NCBI GenBank assembly: GCA_963749895.1
Contig: CAVVOG010000001.1
Location: forward strand, 806,001 to 870,000
Length of the DNA: 64,000 nt
Direction of reading: 5' to 3'
Origin: AC-51 sp963749895
Lineage (GTDB): Bacteria; Actinomycetota; UBA4738; HRBIN12
Positions within the stretch are counted from its first letter, which is position 1; every line of letters starts with the position of its first letter. The notes beneath the pieces are model-generated. The model was not told where the DNA came from. It was given only the letters and a program-made list of their open reading frames with translations, and searched no databases. Shown piece after piece: positions 1-8,770 of the stretch. The position numbers and the translations under genes were made by a program.

Positions 1-2
1 TG

Positions 3-974
3 TACGAGTTGAACCCTTCGGCCGGCTGGGTGATCGGGGTCGACGTCGGCCGCGAGCACGTGCGGGCCGCCGTGGCCGACCTGACCGGCGAGGTGGTCGC
101 GCGACGCGACGAGCGGACGCGGGCCAAGAGCAACGCGACCCTGATCGCGCAGATCGGCTCGATCGCGCGAGACGTCGCCGGATCCGCCGGCCTGCGCTGG
201 CGGCAGGTGACGATCGTCGGGATCGGCAGTCCCGGTGTCTTCGGCGGCGAGGACGACCATCCGCTGCTGGCCCACAACCTCCCGGGGTGGGAGCGCCAAG
301 GGCTCCTCGAGGCCGTCCGGAGCGAACTCGGCACGGAGGTCGCGTTCGAGAACGACGTGAACCTGGCCGCGCTCGGGGAGCGCTGGCGAGGCCTCGGTCG
401 CGGGGTGGACGATTTCGTCTACCTGCACGTCGGGACGGGCGTGGGGATGGGGATCGTGCTGCGTGGGCAGCTCTACCGGGGTGCGAGTGGGGCCGCCGGC
501 GAGGTGGGGTTCCTGCCGCTGGCTTCCCCAGACCCGAAGGACCCGGCGAACCGGCGCCGGGGCGCGCTCGAAGCCGCGATCGGCGCGAAGGCGGTCGTCG
601 ACGCGGCGCGGTCGGCGAGGGTTCGAGGCGCCACGTCGGCCGTCGCCGTGTTCGATGCCGCCCGCGATGGCGACCGAGCGGCCCAAGGTGTCGTGGATGC
701 GATCGGGGCGAGGATCGGTCTCGCGATCGCCGCGATCGTGCCGGTGCTCGACCCGGAGCTCGTCATCCTCGGCGGAGGGATCGGCCGCAGCGCCGATCTG
801 CTGTTGCCCCCGATCGCCCGCGAACTGGAGGCGGTCTCGCCGTTCCGTCCCCGGATCGAGGTGTCGGCCCTCGGCGAGGAAGCGGAGCTGATCGGGGCGG
901 TGGCGTTCGCCCTCGATGCTGCACGCGAGCGGTTGTTCGCACGCGGTGACGTGCGGGGAGGGATCGCCGTGTGA
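3..974 (+). CDS. ROK-family regulator/sugar kinase, C-terminal part (5' end outside window)
   Basis: The frame is open to the left edge and the coding sequence almost certainly begins upstream. The first visible residues (YELNPSAGWVIGVDVG) resemble the linker between a winged-helix domain and the ROK fold in NagC/XylR-type repressors, so the TTG at 9 is probably not the real start. The ROK ATPase-like fold follows: GVDVG phosphate loop, HVGTGVGMGI, and LVILGGGIG near the end. The CxCGxxGC zinc cluster of classical ROK kinases is absent; the segment reads PDPKDPANRRRGALE, a form I associate with actinobacterial ROK repressors. It lies 59 bases upstream of the sugar-binding protein gene, so local control of that operon by a sugar ligand is the likely role. 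A sugar kinase cannot be excluded without the N-terminus. Confidence 0.8.
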   Translation, partial: YELNPSAGWVIGVDVGREHVRAAVADLTGEVVARRDERTRAKSNATLIAQIGSIARDVAGSAGLRWRQVTIVGIGSPGVFGGEDDHPLLAHNLPGWERQGLLEAVRSELGTEVAFENDVNLAALGERWRGLGRGVDDFVYLHVGTGVGMGIVLRGQLYRGASGAAGEVGFLPLASPDPKDPANRRRGALEAAIGAKAVVDAARSARVRGATSAVAVFDAARDGDRAAQGVVDAIGARIGLAIAAIVPVLDPELVILGGGIGRSADLLLPPIARELEAVSPFRPRIEVSALGEEAELIGAVAFALDAARERLFARGDVRGGIAV

Positions 975-1033
975 GGCCCGACACGTATCGACAGGTAGGA
1001 GCAGGGAAGGAACGCGGAAGCGAGGAGGACCCG

Positions 1034-2398
1034 ATGAGGAAGTGGACCGTGATCGTGGCGGCGCTCGCCGCGCTCGCGCTCGTGGGCACCGCGTGTACCG
1101 CGGGCGAGGACACGAGCAGCGCCCCCGCGACGATCGACCCGAGCGAGTCCCAGGAGCCCGTGACGATCACGATCTGGGGCGCGTGGACGGGCCGTGAGTA
1201 CGACCAGTGGATCACGATCTTCGACCGGTTCACGGAGCAGTACCCGTGGATCACGGTCGAGCCGAAGGGTGGCATCGGTGACAACAAGATCACCGCATCG
1301 ATCAACGCCGGCAACCCGCCCGACGCCGTGCTGTCCTTCGGGGTGGACAACGTCGGGAAGTGGTGCGAGTCGGGCGCCTGGCAGGACCTGAACGGGTACA
1401 TCCAGAACGAGGACCCGAACGTCGGGATCGACATGGAGACGGTCTTCCCCGCTGGAGCGCTGACCTACACGAGCTACCAGGGCATCCAGTGCTCGCTGCC
1501 GTTCATGACCGACACCTACGGGCTCTACTACAACACCGACCTGGTGGAAGCAGCCGGGCTCGATCCAAGCGCCCCTCCCCAGACCACCGACGAGCTCGTC
1601 GAGTGGGCCAAGGCGATGACCGAGTTCAACCCGGACGGGTCGATCGAGACGCTGGGGTTCCTCCCGACGAACAACTCGTACTGCGGGTGGTGCCTGCCGC
1701 CGCTGGTGTTCGGCCACGCGTTCGGGGCCGACTGGCTCAACGCCGAGGGCACGGCGGCGTTCGCATCCGACCCGGCGTGGGCCGAGATGTTCGACTGGCA
1801 GAAGGAGCTCGTCGACTTCTACGGATGGGAGAACATCGACCGCTTCGTGGCGTCGCTCGGTGACGAATGGGGCGCCAAGCACGACTTCTACAGCGGCAAG
1901 ATCGCGTCGTTCGTCGACGGTGAGTGGCGCAACGCCTTCATCGCCGATGCCGCACCCGAGCTGAACTACATGACCGCCCCGTTCCCGGTGTCACCGGGGA
2001 ACGAAGCGGCCTACGGCTCCGGGATCGCCGGCGGTACGGTGATCGGGATCCCCGACGGCTCGGAGCACCCGGCCGAGGCGTGGCTGCTGGTGCGGTGGAT
2101 GGCGACCGACCTCGAGACGATGATCTTCATGACCGAGCTCGTGGGCAACGTGCCCACGACGAACGAGGCGATCAACTCCCCGGACCTCGAGGTGTCGGAG
2201 CAGTTCCAGGTCTTCATGGACATCTTCCAGAACGACGCGTCGGCCTACGTCCCGACCACGATCATCGGAGGGGAGCTCCAGGACTACATCACGGACTTCG
2301 CCACGAAGTGGCAGTCGGGGAGCCAGACCGACCTCTCGGGCGGCCTCCAGGCGGCGGCGGAACAGACCGACACCGCGCTGGAGCAGGCGCAGATCTAG
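1034..2398 (+). CDS. ABC sugar transporter substrate-binding lipoprotein
   Basis: A 454-residue extracellular solute-binding protein of family 1 (UgpB/MalE-like), expected to be lipid-anchored outside the membrane and to hand a sugar or oligosaccharide to the two permeases downstream. The ATG at 1034 is preceded by a good GAGGAGG site; it starts MRKWTVIVAALAALALVG followed by TACTAG, a signal peptide with a plausible, relaxed lipobox and lipidated Cys. A Ser/Thr/Glu-rich linker follows, then the mature domain beginning EPVTITIWGAWTG. Aromatic residues are frequent (YQG, WCLPP, DWQKE), as usual for a carbohydrate pocket. No ATPase gene is in the operon, so a shared MsiK/UgpC-type ATPase elsewhere is likely. 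The substrate cannot be read from sequence, but the neighbouring glycosidases suggest oligosaccharides. Confidence 0.93.
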   Translation: MRKWTVIVAALAALALVGTACTAGEDTSSAPATIDPSESQEPVTITIWGAWTGREYDQWITIFDRFTEQYPWITVEPKGGIGDNKITASINAGNPPDAVLSFGVDNVGKWCESGAWQDLNGYIQNEDPNVGIDMETVFPAGALTYTSYQGIQCSLPFMTDTYGLYYNTDLVEAAGLDPSAPPQTTDELVEWAKAMTEFNPDGSIETLGFLPTNNSYCGWCLPPLVFGHAFGADWLNAEGTAAFASDPAWAEMFDWQKELVDFYGWENIDRFVASLGDEWGAKHDFYSGKIASFVDGEWRNAFIADAAPELNYMTAPFPVSPGNEAAYGSGIAGGTVIGIPDGSEHPAEAWLLVRWMATDLETMIFMTELVGNVPTTNEAINSPDLEVSEQFQVFMDIFQNDASAYVPTTIIGGELQDYITDFATKWQSGSQTDLSGGLQAAAEQTDTALEQAQI

Positions 2399-2448
2399 GG
2401 GATAGGGATCGCGACGACCCCGTTCTCGACGGGACGATCGAAGATCGT

Positions 2449-2490
2449 CGCCGGCGCTCAGGTGAGGCGTTCGACGCCTGAGCGCCGGCG
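2449..2490 (+). promoter_or_regulatory. Intercistronic hairpin over the first permease start codon
   Basis: A perfect 14-base inverted repeat (arms 2449-2462 and 2477-2490, CGCCGGCGCTCAGG and its complement) lies in the 63-base gap between the binding-protein and permease genes. A 13-bp fold with an extra inner GCGT/ACGC stem is also possible. The permease GTG at 2462 lies at the base of the left arm, so folding would hide the start. Such hairpins between binding-protein and permease genes commonly protect the upstream mRNA and lower permease expression; that role is inferred here. Confidence 0.7.
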
Positions 2491-3403
2491 ACAGACCCGA
2501 CGGAGGTACCGGCAGGTCCTGCTCTTCATGTCGCCGTGGATCGTCGGGTTCTGCGTCTTCACCCTCTACCCGGTGATCTCCAGCCTGTACTTCTCGTTCA
2601 CGAACTACGACCTTCTCGGCACGCCCGAGTGGGTCGGTCTGGCGAACTACCGGTTCATGTTCACGAAGGACCCGCTCTTCTGGCTTTCCGTGCGCAACAC
2701 GCTGTGGATCATCGTCTTCGCGTTGCCGATCCGGATCGCCTTCGCGATGTTGACGGCGTTCTTGCTGACCCGCGCGACGCGTGGGTGGCGCACGTACCGC
2801 ACGCTCTTCTTCGTCCCGACGATGGTGCCCGCGGTCGCCGCCGCGCTCGCGTTCGTCTATCTGTTCAACCCGGCGGTCGGACCGATCAACGTGATGCTCG
2901 GTGGTCTCGGCATCGAGAACCCTCCGCTGTGGTTCCGTTCGCCGGAGTGGTCGAAACCGGCACTGCTGCTGCTCGCCCTGTGGGGAGTGGGTGACGCGAT
3001 GATCATCTTCCTCGCCGGGATGCTGGACGTGCCCCGCCAGCTGTACGAGGCGGCCGAGATCGAGGGCGCGCGTGCCTGGCAGAAGTTCAGACACGTCACG
3101 TTCCCGCTGATCACCCCGGTGATCTTCTTCTCGCTCGTGATGGGGGTGATCGACGGGTTCCAGTACTTCACGCAGGCGTACGTCGCGAGCAACCAGAGCC
3201 AGGCCGACTCGGTCGGCTGGCCCGAGAACTCCCTGCTCTTCTACTCGGTGAACCTGTACCGGGTGGGGTTCCAGAACTTCAAGATGGGCTACGCCTCCGC
3301 GATGGCCTGGGTGCTCCTGCTGATCATCTTGACGTGCACGTTGGTGATCATCAGGACGTCTCGGCGGTGGGTTCACTACCAAGGGGGGTCGATGTTCCGG
3401 TGA
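2462..3403 (+). CDS. ABC sugar transporter permease, MalF/UgpA type
   Basis: A 313-residue inner-membrane permease. After a basic N-terminus (RRRQTRRRYRQ) come about six hydrophobic helices, starting FMSPWIVGFCVFTLYPV. The EAA loop that contacts the ATPase is visible as YEAAEIEGARAWQKFRHVTF near residues 195-220, with the conserved EGA and G residues. The GTG at 2462 is preferred because the next ATG (2528) would remove the start of the first helix. It is placed after the binding protein and overlaps the second permease by 4 bases (GTGA), so the two permeases are probably translated together as a heterodimeric channel. The start codon sits in a strong hairpin (2449-2490). Confidence 0.93.
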   Translation: MRRSTPERRRQTRRRYRQVLLFMSPWIVGFCVFTLYPVISSLYFSFTNYDLLGTPEWVGLANYRFMFTKDPLFWLSVRNTLWIIVFALPIRIAFAMLTAFLLTRATRGWRTYRTLFFVPTMVPAVAAALAFVYLFNPAVGPINVMLGGLGIENPPLWFRSPEWSKPALLLLALWGVGDAMIIFLAGMLDVPRQLYEAAEIEGARAWQKFRHVTFPLITPVIFFSLVMGVIDGFQYFTQAYVASNQSQADSVGWPENSLLFYSVNLYRVGFQNFKMGYASAMAWVLLLIILTCTLVIIRTSRRWVHYQGGSMFR

Positions 3404-4305
3404 GTCAGGTGCGACTGACCCGTGGGGCGGCGGCGCTGGACCTCGATGCGATGGCGAAGCGTCCGGTGCCGAAGGGGGTCCGACACCGCCGGTTCCTGTA
3501 CGCGGTCGGGAACCACGCGATGCTGGTGGCGCTCTCCGCGGTCTTCCTGTTCCCGTTCGTCTTCATCCTGCTGACGTCGCTCATGACGAACGAGCAGGCG
3601 AACACGAACCAGCTTTGGCCGAGCCCGTTCATGTGGAGCAACTACCTGGAGGTCTTCAGGGTCAGCGATCTCGAGGTGTACGTCTTCAACTCGCTGCGGA
3701 TCGCGATCCTGTCGATGATCGGGACGGTCCTCGCGACGATCCCGGTCGCCTACGCCTTGTCCCGGATGCGCTGGCGCGGCCGCCAAACTGCGTTCGTCTT
3801 GATCCTCGCGACCCTGATGCTGCCGTTCCAGGTAACGGTCGTGCCGCTGTACGTCGTGTTCGTCAGGTACGGGTGGATCCCCTCGCTGAAGCCGCTGATC
3901 ATCCCTGCCTTCTTCGGCGATGCCTTCTCGATCTTCCTGCTGCGGCAGTTCTTCATGTCGATCCCGGAAGAACTCACCGACGCCGCGCGGGTCGACGGGG
4001 CGAGCGAGTGGCAGATCATGACACGCGTGATCGTCCCGCTCGCGAAACCGGCGATCGCCGCGGTCGCTCTGTTCCACTTCCTGTGGTCGTGGAACGACCT
4101 GTTCGGACCGCTGCTGTACCTGATCGACGATCGTTCGCTGTGGACGGTGCCGATCGGGTTGTCGGAGTTCGAGACGCTCCACCACGTCGAATGGAACCTG
4201 CTGATGGCGGCGTGCGTGCTGTTCATGGTGCCGGTGATCGTCCTGTTCTTCATGGCCCAGAAGGTCTTCATCGAGGGCGTGACCCTCACCGGTGTGAAGG
4301 GATAG
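3400..4305 (+). CDS. ABC sugar transporter permease, MalG/UgpE type
   Basis: A 301-residue partner permease. The GTG at 3400 overlaps the preceding stop in a GTGA arrangement and has a G-rich site (AAGGGGGG) upstream. An N-terminal tail of about 30 residues precedes six hydrophobic segments, beginning HAMLVALSAVFLFPFVFIL. The EAA-type loop reads ELTDAARVDGASEWQIMTRV around residues 195-215, with the DGA motif typical of MalG-like subunits. Family members pair with a MalF-like subunit and a cytoplasmic ATPase. Only three bases separate this gene from the GH35-like glycosidase, supporting one transcript for import and hydrolysis. Confidence 0.93.
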   Translation: MSQVRLTRGAAALDLDAMAKRPVPKGVRHRRFLYAVGNHAMLVALSAVFLFPFVFILLTSLMTNEQANTNQLWPSPFMWSNYLEVFRVSDLEVYVFNSLRIAILSMIGTVLATIPVAYALSRMRWRGRQTAFVLILATLMLPFQVTVVPLYVVFVRYGWIPSLKPLIIPAFFGDAFSIFLLRQFFMSIPEELTDAARVDGASEWQIMTRVIVPLAKPAIAAVALFHFLWSWNDLFGPLLYLIDDRSLWTVPIGLSEFETLHHVEWNLLMAACVLFMVPVIVLFFMAQKVFIEGVTLTGVKG

Positions 4306-4308
4306 CCC

Positions 4309-6480
4309 GTGTCCTTCCGCGCCGTGGAGCTCCACTACTTCCGGGTCCCTCGCGACCTGTGGGAGCTGTACGTGCTGCGGGCGGGCCAGTTCGGGGTGGA
4401 CGTGATCTCGACGTACATCCCGTGGATGGTGCACGAGCCGGTCGAGGGCGCGTTCGACCTGACGGGGGAGACCGACGAGCGTCGCGACCTCGAAGGCTTC
4501 ATCCGGCTCGTGCGGGAGTTCGGCTTCGGGTTCCTCGCGAAGCCCGGTCCGTTCGTGGATGCGGAGCTGCTGGGTGGCGGCGTGCCGCCGTGGCTGGCGC
4601 GACGGCACCCGGAGCTGATCGCCCGGCGCTTCGACGGCGATCCGTTCCTGCACTCGGACTCGCACGACCCGCGGTGCTCGGTGCGGCACCCCGACTACGT
4701 CGCGGCCGCGGGGCGCTGGTTCGACGCGGTCGTCCCGCTGCTGACGCCGTTGCAGGACGACGGCGGGCTCGTGGCGGTCCAGGTCGACAACGAGTGCCCG
4801 GGCGACGGGTTCTGGTCCTACGAGATGGAGCCGCCGTCACCGAACCGCCTCGATTACAACGACCCGCTGCTGCCGGACGGCCTCGTGCGCGACTGGCCCG
4901 AACCGCCACCGGTGTCGCTCGAGGAGCTCGCGCCGTTCGTCGAGCTCGAGCGGTTGGCCGACGAGCAGATGACGGGTGCGGTCGCGACGTTCGCGGGGAT
5001 GCTCCGCGAGCGGGGGATCACGGCGCCGTTGTTCCACGACATGTGCTGCGGTCGCTGGGAGATCGGGCCGATGGTCGCAGACATGGGCCTGCTGGCGCAG
5101 GCGACCGGTTGGCTCGGCTCGAACGTGTACGCCGAGGACGTGCGCGATCCCTTCTACGTGGAGGGGTGGTACCGGTACTCCTTCGAGGAGTACGTGCACT
5201 TCTGTCACTGGCGGCCGCGACTGATGCGTTCGCTGACGCCGGACCGGCCCGTGTTCACCCCCGAGATCTCGGCGACCGGCGACCTGTACCTGCACGCGCC
5301 GTTGATGGGCGGGACCGAGGCCTTCTGCGTCTACATGCTCCACCAGGTCCCGAACGACCCGCCGGACATCGGCTCGTACCCGGCATGGGCGATGGAGGCG
5401 CCGATGCGCGCCGACGGCACGCTCACGCACAAGTTCTGGAACGGCAAGACGCTGTTCACGTGGCTGGCGGCGTGCGGGGATGCGCTCGACCGGTCCGCGC
5501 TGCCCGCGGACGTGTGCTTGATCTACGACCGAGAGCCCGAGCGGGCCGCGTCGTGGGCGGAGATCGACGGTGCGGGCTGGCCCGACGGCGACCCGTTCGG
5601 CGAGCAGGTCCGCGAGATGAACATGGGCCGTCGCTCCCAGGAGCAGGCCCAGGAGCTCGTGCGTCGCCAGATCGAGTTCGACGTGGTGGACCTGCGGTTC
5701 CCGCCGTCGCCCGACTGGCGCGACCGGTACCTGCACGTCCTGGTGCCCGGTGACGAGGTCCCCGACGACCTCGACCTTCGGTACGCGTGGACCGACGCCG
5801 AGGACGTCGATGCGATCGTGCGGTTCGGCGACGGCGAGGTGTTCGTGACGCTGCTGAACCGGTCCCAGGAACGGCGGGAAGGGACGGCATCGTGGCGCGG
5901 AGATGGGTCGCTCCCGTTCGCGATGGACGGACCGGCGCTGTGCGCCGCCCACGTGCGCGACGGTCGGGTCGTGAGCGCGATCTTCGCGGGCGACGCACGA
6001 CTCGGGGACTGGGCGTTCTCGGGACGGCTCGGCGCTGCGTGCTCGTTCGGCGACACGCTCCTGCTCACCGCCCCGGTCCAGGGCGTGTTCACGGTCCCGG
6101 TGGCGGGGCGCTCGGTCATGCGACTCACCGCGAACGGGCTCCTGCAGCCGTGGGACCACGTCACGGGCGACTCGGTCGGCTACGAGGCGAACGCGCTCGT
6201 GGGAGAGATGTCCCGTGTGGCCTATCGGACCGTCGACGGCTGGGGCGACACGGACTGCCTGTTCGTGGGAGAGCCGGTCGCCGACCACCTGGAGCTGTTC
6301 CGGACCTACGAGCGGCTGATGGCCGGACGCGTCGGGCCCACGCCGCGGGACTGGGGGACGGTACAGCGGGAGTTCGCGCAGGCGCGCTCGCACGGCGACC
6401 TCGACCGAGCCGCCACCTGCGAACGCGAGTTGCGGCTACTCCGCCTGGCCGCGCTGACGTCCGGCGAGCTGGAGGACTGA
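4309..6480 (+). CDS. GH35-like beta-galactosidase family glycoside hydrolase
   Basis: A 723-residue protein with no signal peptide, so probably cytoplasmic and acting on imported oligosaccharide. The N-terminal TIM barrel opens with the GH35 pattern VELHYFRVPRDLWE, then STYIPWMVHEP and LAKPGPFVDAE, the usual RPGPYICAE position. The likely acid/base is Glu162 in QVDNE and the likely nucleophile Glu319 in FTPEIS. Beta-rich C-terminal domains follow from about residue 430. The GTG start lies three bases after the permease stop. Clan assignment rests on these motifs; the nucleophile region is divergent, so specificity for beta-galactosides is a family expectation and not shown here. Confidence 0.82.
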   Translation: MSFRAVELHYFRVPRDLWELYVLRAGQFGVDVISTYIPWMVHEPVEGAFDLTGETDERRDLEGFIRLVREFGFGFLAKPGPFVDAELLGGGVPPWLARRHPELIARRFDGDPFLHSDSHDPRCSVRHPDYVAAAGRWFDAVVPLLTPLQDDGGLVAVQVDNECPGDGFWSYEMEPPSPNRLDYNDPLLPDGLVRDWPEPPPVSLEELAPFVELERLADEQMTGAVATFAGMLRERGITAPLFHDMCCGRWEIGPMVADMGLLAQATGWLGSNVYAEDVRDPFYVEGWYRYSFEEYVHFCHWRPRLMRSLTPDRPVFTPEISATGDLYLHAPLMGGTEAFCVYMLHQVPNDPPDIGSYPAWAMEAPMRADGTLTHKFWNGKTLFTWLAACGDALDRSALPADVCLIYDREPERAASWAEIDGAGWPDGDPFGEQVREMNMGRRSQEQAQELVRRQIEFDVVDLRFPPSPDWRDRYLHVLVPGDEVPDDLDLRYAWTDAEDVDAIVRFGDGEVFVTLLNRSQERREGTASWRGDGSLPFAMDGPALCAAHVRDGRVVSAIFAGDARLGDWAFSGRLGAACSFGDTLLLTAPVQGVFTVPVAGRSVMRLTANGLLQPWDHVTGDSVGYEANALVGEMSRVAYRTVDGWGDTDCLFVGEPVADHLELFRTYERLMAGRVGPTPRDWGTVQREFAQARSHGDLDRAATCERELRLLRLAALTSGELED

Positions 6481-6486
6481 ATCCCT

Positions 6487-7828
6487 GTGGCCACGTTCCC
6501 CGACGGGTTCCTGTGGGGCGCGGCCACGGCCGCCTACCAGATCGAGGGAGCGTGGGACGAGGACGGGAAAGGGCCGTCGATCTGGGACACGTTCAGTCAC
6601 ACGCCCGGCCGCGTGGTCGACGGTGACACCGGCGACGTCGCGTGCGACCACTACCACCGGTGGCGCGAGGACGTCGCCGTGATGCGCGAACTCGGACTGA
6701 CGTCGTACCGGTTCAGCGTGTCGTGGCCCCGCGTGCTCCCCGACGGCGTCGGCGCGGTGAACGAGCCGGGGCTCGACTTCTACGATCGGCTGGTCGACGG
6801 AGTCCTGGGCGTCGGCATCGTGCCGTGCCTCACCCTGTTCCACTGGGATCTCCCGCAGGCGCTCCAGGACCGCGGAGGGTGGGGGTCGCGAGCGACGATC
6901 GACGCCTTCGTCAGGTACGCGGGCGTCGTGTCGGCCCGGCTCGGGGATCGGGTCCCGATGTGGATCACGCACAACGAACCGAGCGTCGTCGCCGTGGACG
7001 GACATGTCGCCGGCGAGCACGCGCCCGGGCTGCGCGATCCCGCGCTCGGGGTCCGCGTCGCGCACCACCTGCTCGTCTCGCACGGGCTCGCGGTCCCGGC
7101 GATCCGTGCGAACGCGCCCGGCGCCGACGTGGGCATCACGATCAACGTGTGGCCGCAGACCCCGGCGACCGACGATCCGCTCGACGTCGCGGCCGCCGAA
7201 CGCGTCTACGAAGCCGAGGCGGGGTGGTGCCTCGATCCCCTGTACGGCAGGGGGTATCCCGCATCGACCCTCGCCGAGTACGAGCGGCGAGGATGGGCTC
7301 CTGAGGTCCTCCAGGGCGATCTCGAGACGATCGCGATCCCGACCGACTTCCTGGGGCTGAACTACTACTCGCGGGCCCTCGTTCGCCACGACCCCGAGGA
7401 GGAACCGTGGTGGGCAGCATCGGTCCATGAGGACGGCGAGTACACGGCGATGGACTGGCTCGTCATCCCCGACGGGCTGGTCGACCTGCTGACCAGGGTC
7501 CACCACGACCACCGGCCCCCGGCGATCTTCGTGACCGAGAACGGTGCCGCGTTCGACGACGTCGTGGCGCCGGACGGTTCCGTGCACGACGACCGCCGGG
7601 TGGCGTACCTCCGCGAGCACCTACGCGGCGTGCGCCAGGGCGATCGCCGACGGGGTGCCGCTGCGCGGCTACTTCGCGTGGTCGCTGCTCGACAACTTCG
7701 AGTGGGCCGAGGGGTACGCGAAGCGCTTCGGCCTCGTCCGGGTCGACTTCGACACCCTCGAGCGGACCGTGAAGGACTCCGGCTGGTTCTACCGGGACAC
7801 GATCGCGACGAACGGAGGCGAGCTGTAG
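6487..7828 (+). CDS. GH1 beta-glucosidase, interrupted by one frameshift
   Basis: A GH1 beta-glycosidase of about 446 residues after correction. It has FPDGFLWGAATAAYQIEG at the N-terminus, LFHWDLPQAL, acid/base Glu164 in THNEP and nucleophile Glu351 in VTENGA. The first frame loses similarity after VAYLREHLR at about 7626. The conserved continuation (ACARAIADGVPLRGYFAWS, then DNFEWAEGYAKRFGL) is in the next frame and ends at 7828. One extra G at about 7627-7628 accounts for the break, and the total length is one base over a multiple of three. Because both halves are well conserved this looks like a sequence error more than a dead gene. It lacks a signal peptide and lies between the GH35-like gene and a Gfo/Idh gene. 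Confidence 0.9.
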
Positions 7829-8770
7829 ATGGTACGCGTGGCGCTGTTCGGCTGCGGATGGATCCAGGACTTCCACGCGCGGGCGGTGCAGGCGTGCGGT
7901 AGCGAGGTCGTCGCGGTGGCGAACCATCGGGAGGAGAGCGCGGAGGCGTTCGCTGAGCGTCACGGGATCGGGCGGGTGACCACCGATTGGGAGGCGCTCG
8001 CGAACGAGCCCGACATCGACGCCGGGGTGGTCGCGACCCCGAACGCGCTGCATGCGCCGCAGTCGATCGCGCTGCTCGAGGCCGGGAAGCACGTGATGGT
8101 CGAGAAGCCGATGGCGATGAGCGTCGCCGAGTGCGACGCGATGATCGCGGCATCGGAGGTCTCGGGGGCCTCGCTGATGGTCGCCCACTGCTGGCGGTTC
8201 CACGACGACGTCCGGGCGATGCGCGACCGGATCGCCGCCGGGGAACTGGGCGAGATCGTCAAGACCCGCGGCTACGGGGTGCACGCTGGGTGGGGGCCGT
8301 CCGGATGGTTCGCAGACCGGGCGCTCGCCGGTGGCGGCGCCCTGCCCGACATGGGCGTCCACGCGATCGACACCGCGCGGTTCCTCCTGGGTGACCCCGA
8401 ACCGGGACGCGTGTGCGCGACGATCGGGACCCGCTACGGCGACTACGACGTCGACGACGACGGCATCATGCTGATCTCGTGGTCGAACGGCACGAACTCG
8501 ATCGTGGAATCGGGATGGTGGCACGCGCACAAGGAAGGGCTGGAGGCCGAGACCGAGGTCTACGGCACCGGCGGGTACGCACGGATCTTCCCGCGCGAGG
8601 AGCCGAGCGAGGACTACGAGCACTGCACGCAGCCGATGTACACGGCGCAGATGCGCGAGTTCCTCGGCGCGATCGCGGAGGGCCGGCCCCCTCGTCCGAG
8701 CGGCGAGGACGGCCGGGTCGTGATGCGGGTCGTCGAGGATGCGTACGCGTCGGCGGGGTGGCCGGTATGA
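7829..8770 (+). CDS. Gfo/Idh/MocA-family NAD(P)-dependent oxidoreductase (1)
   Basis: A 313-residue oxidoreductase starting with ATG directly after the GH1 stop. The Rossmann fold begins VRVALFGCGWIQDFHARAV, with the family EKP motif at VEKPMAMS (about residue 91). The C-terminal alpha/beta substrate domain carries the GGGALPDMGVHAIDTARF helix typical of sugar and inositol dehydrogenases. Such enzymes oxidise or reduce a hydroxyl of a sugar or cyclitol using NAD(P). The ATG of the next gene overlaps the stop (ATGA at 8767-8770), so the two are probably translationally coupled. Its place between glycosidases suggests it handles a product of their reaction. The exact substrate is unknown. Confidence 0.9.
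   Translation: MVRVALFGCGWIQDFHARAVQACGSEVVAVANHREESAEAFAERHGIGRVTTDWEALANEPDIDAGVVATPNALHAPQSIALLEAGKHVMVEKPMAMSVAECDAMIAASEVSGASLMVAHCWRFHDDVRAMRDRIAAGELGEIVKTRGYGVHAGWGPSGWFADRALAGGGALPDMGVHAIDTARFLLGDPEPGRVCATIGTRYGDYDVDDDGIMLISWSNGTNSIVESGWWHAHKEGLEAETEVYGTGGYARIFPREEPSEDYEHCTQPMYTAQMREFLGAIAEGRPPRPSGEDGRVVMRVVEDAYASAGWPV

Noticed and set aside
7544..7828. Programmed frameshifting in the GH1, menD and menE genes
   Set aside because: No slippery heptamer or downstream pseudoknot was noticed, and the breaks fall at different points within conserved domains. Insertion errors are the simpler explanation.
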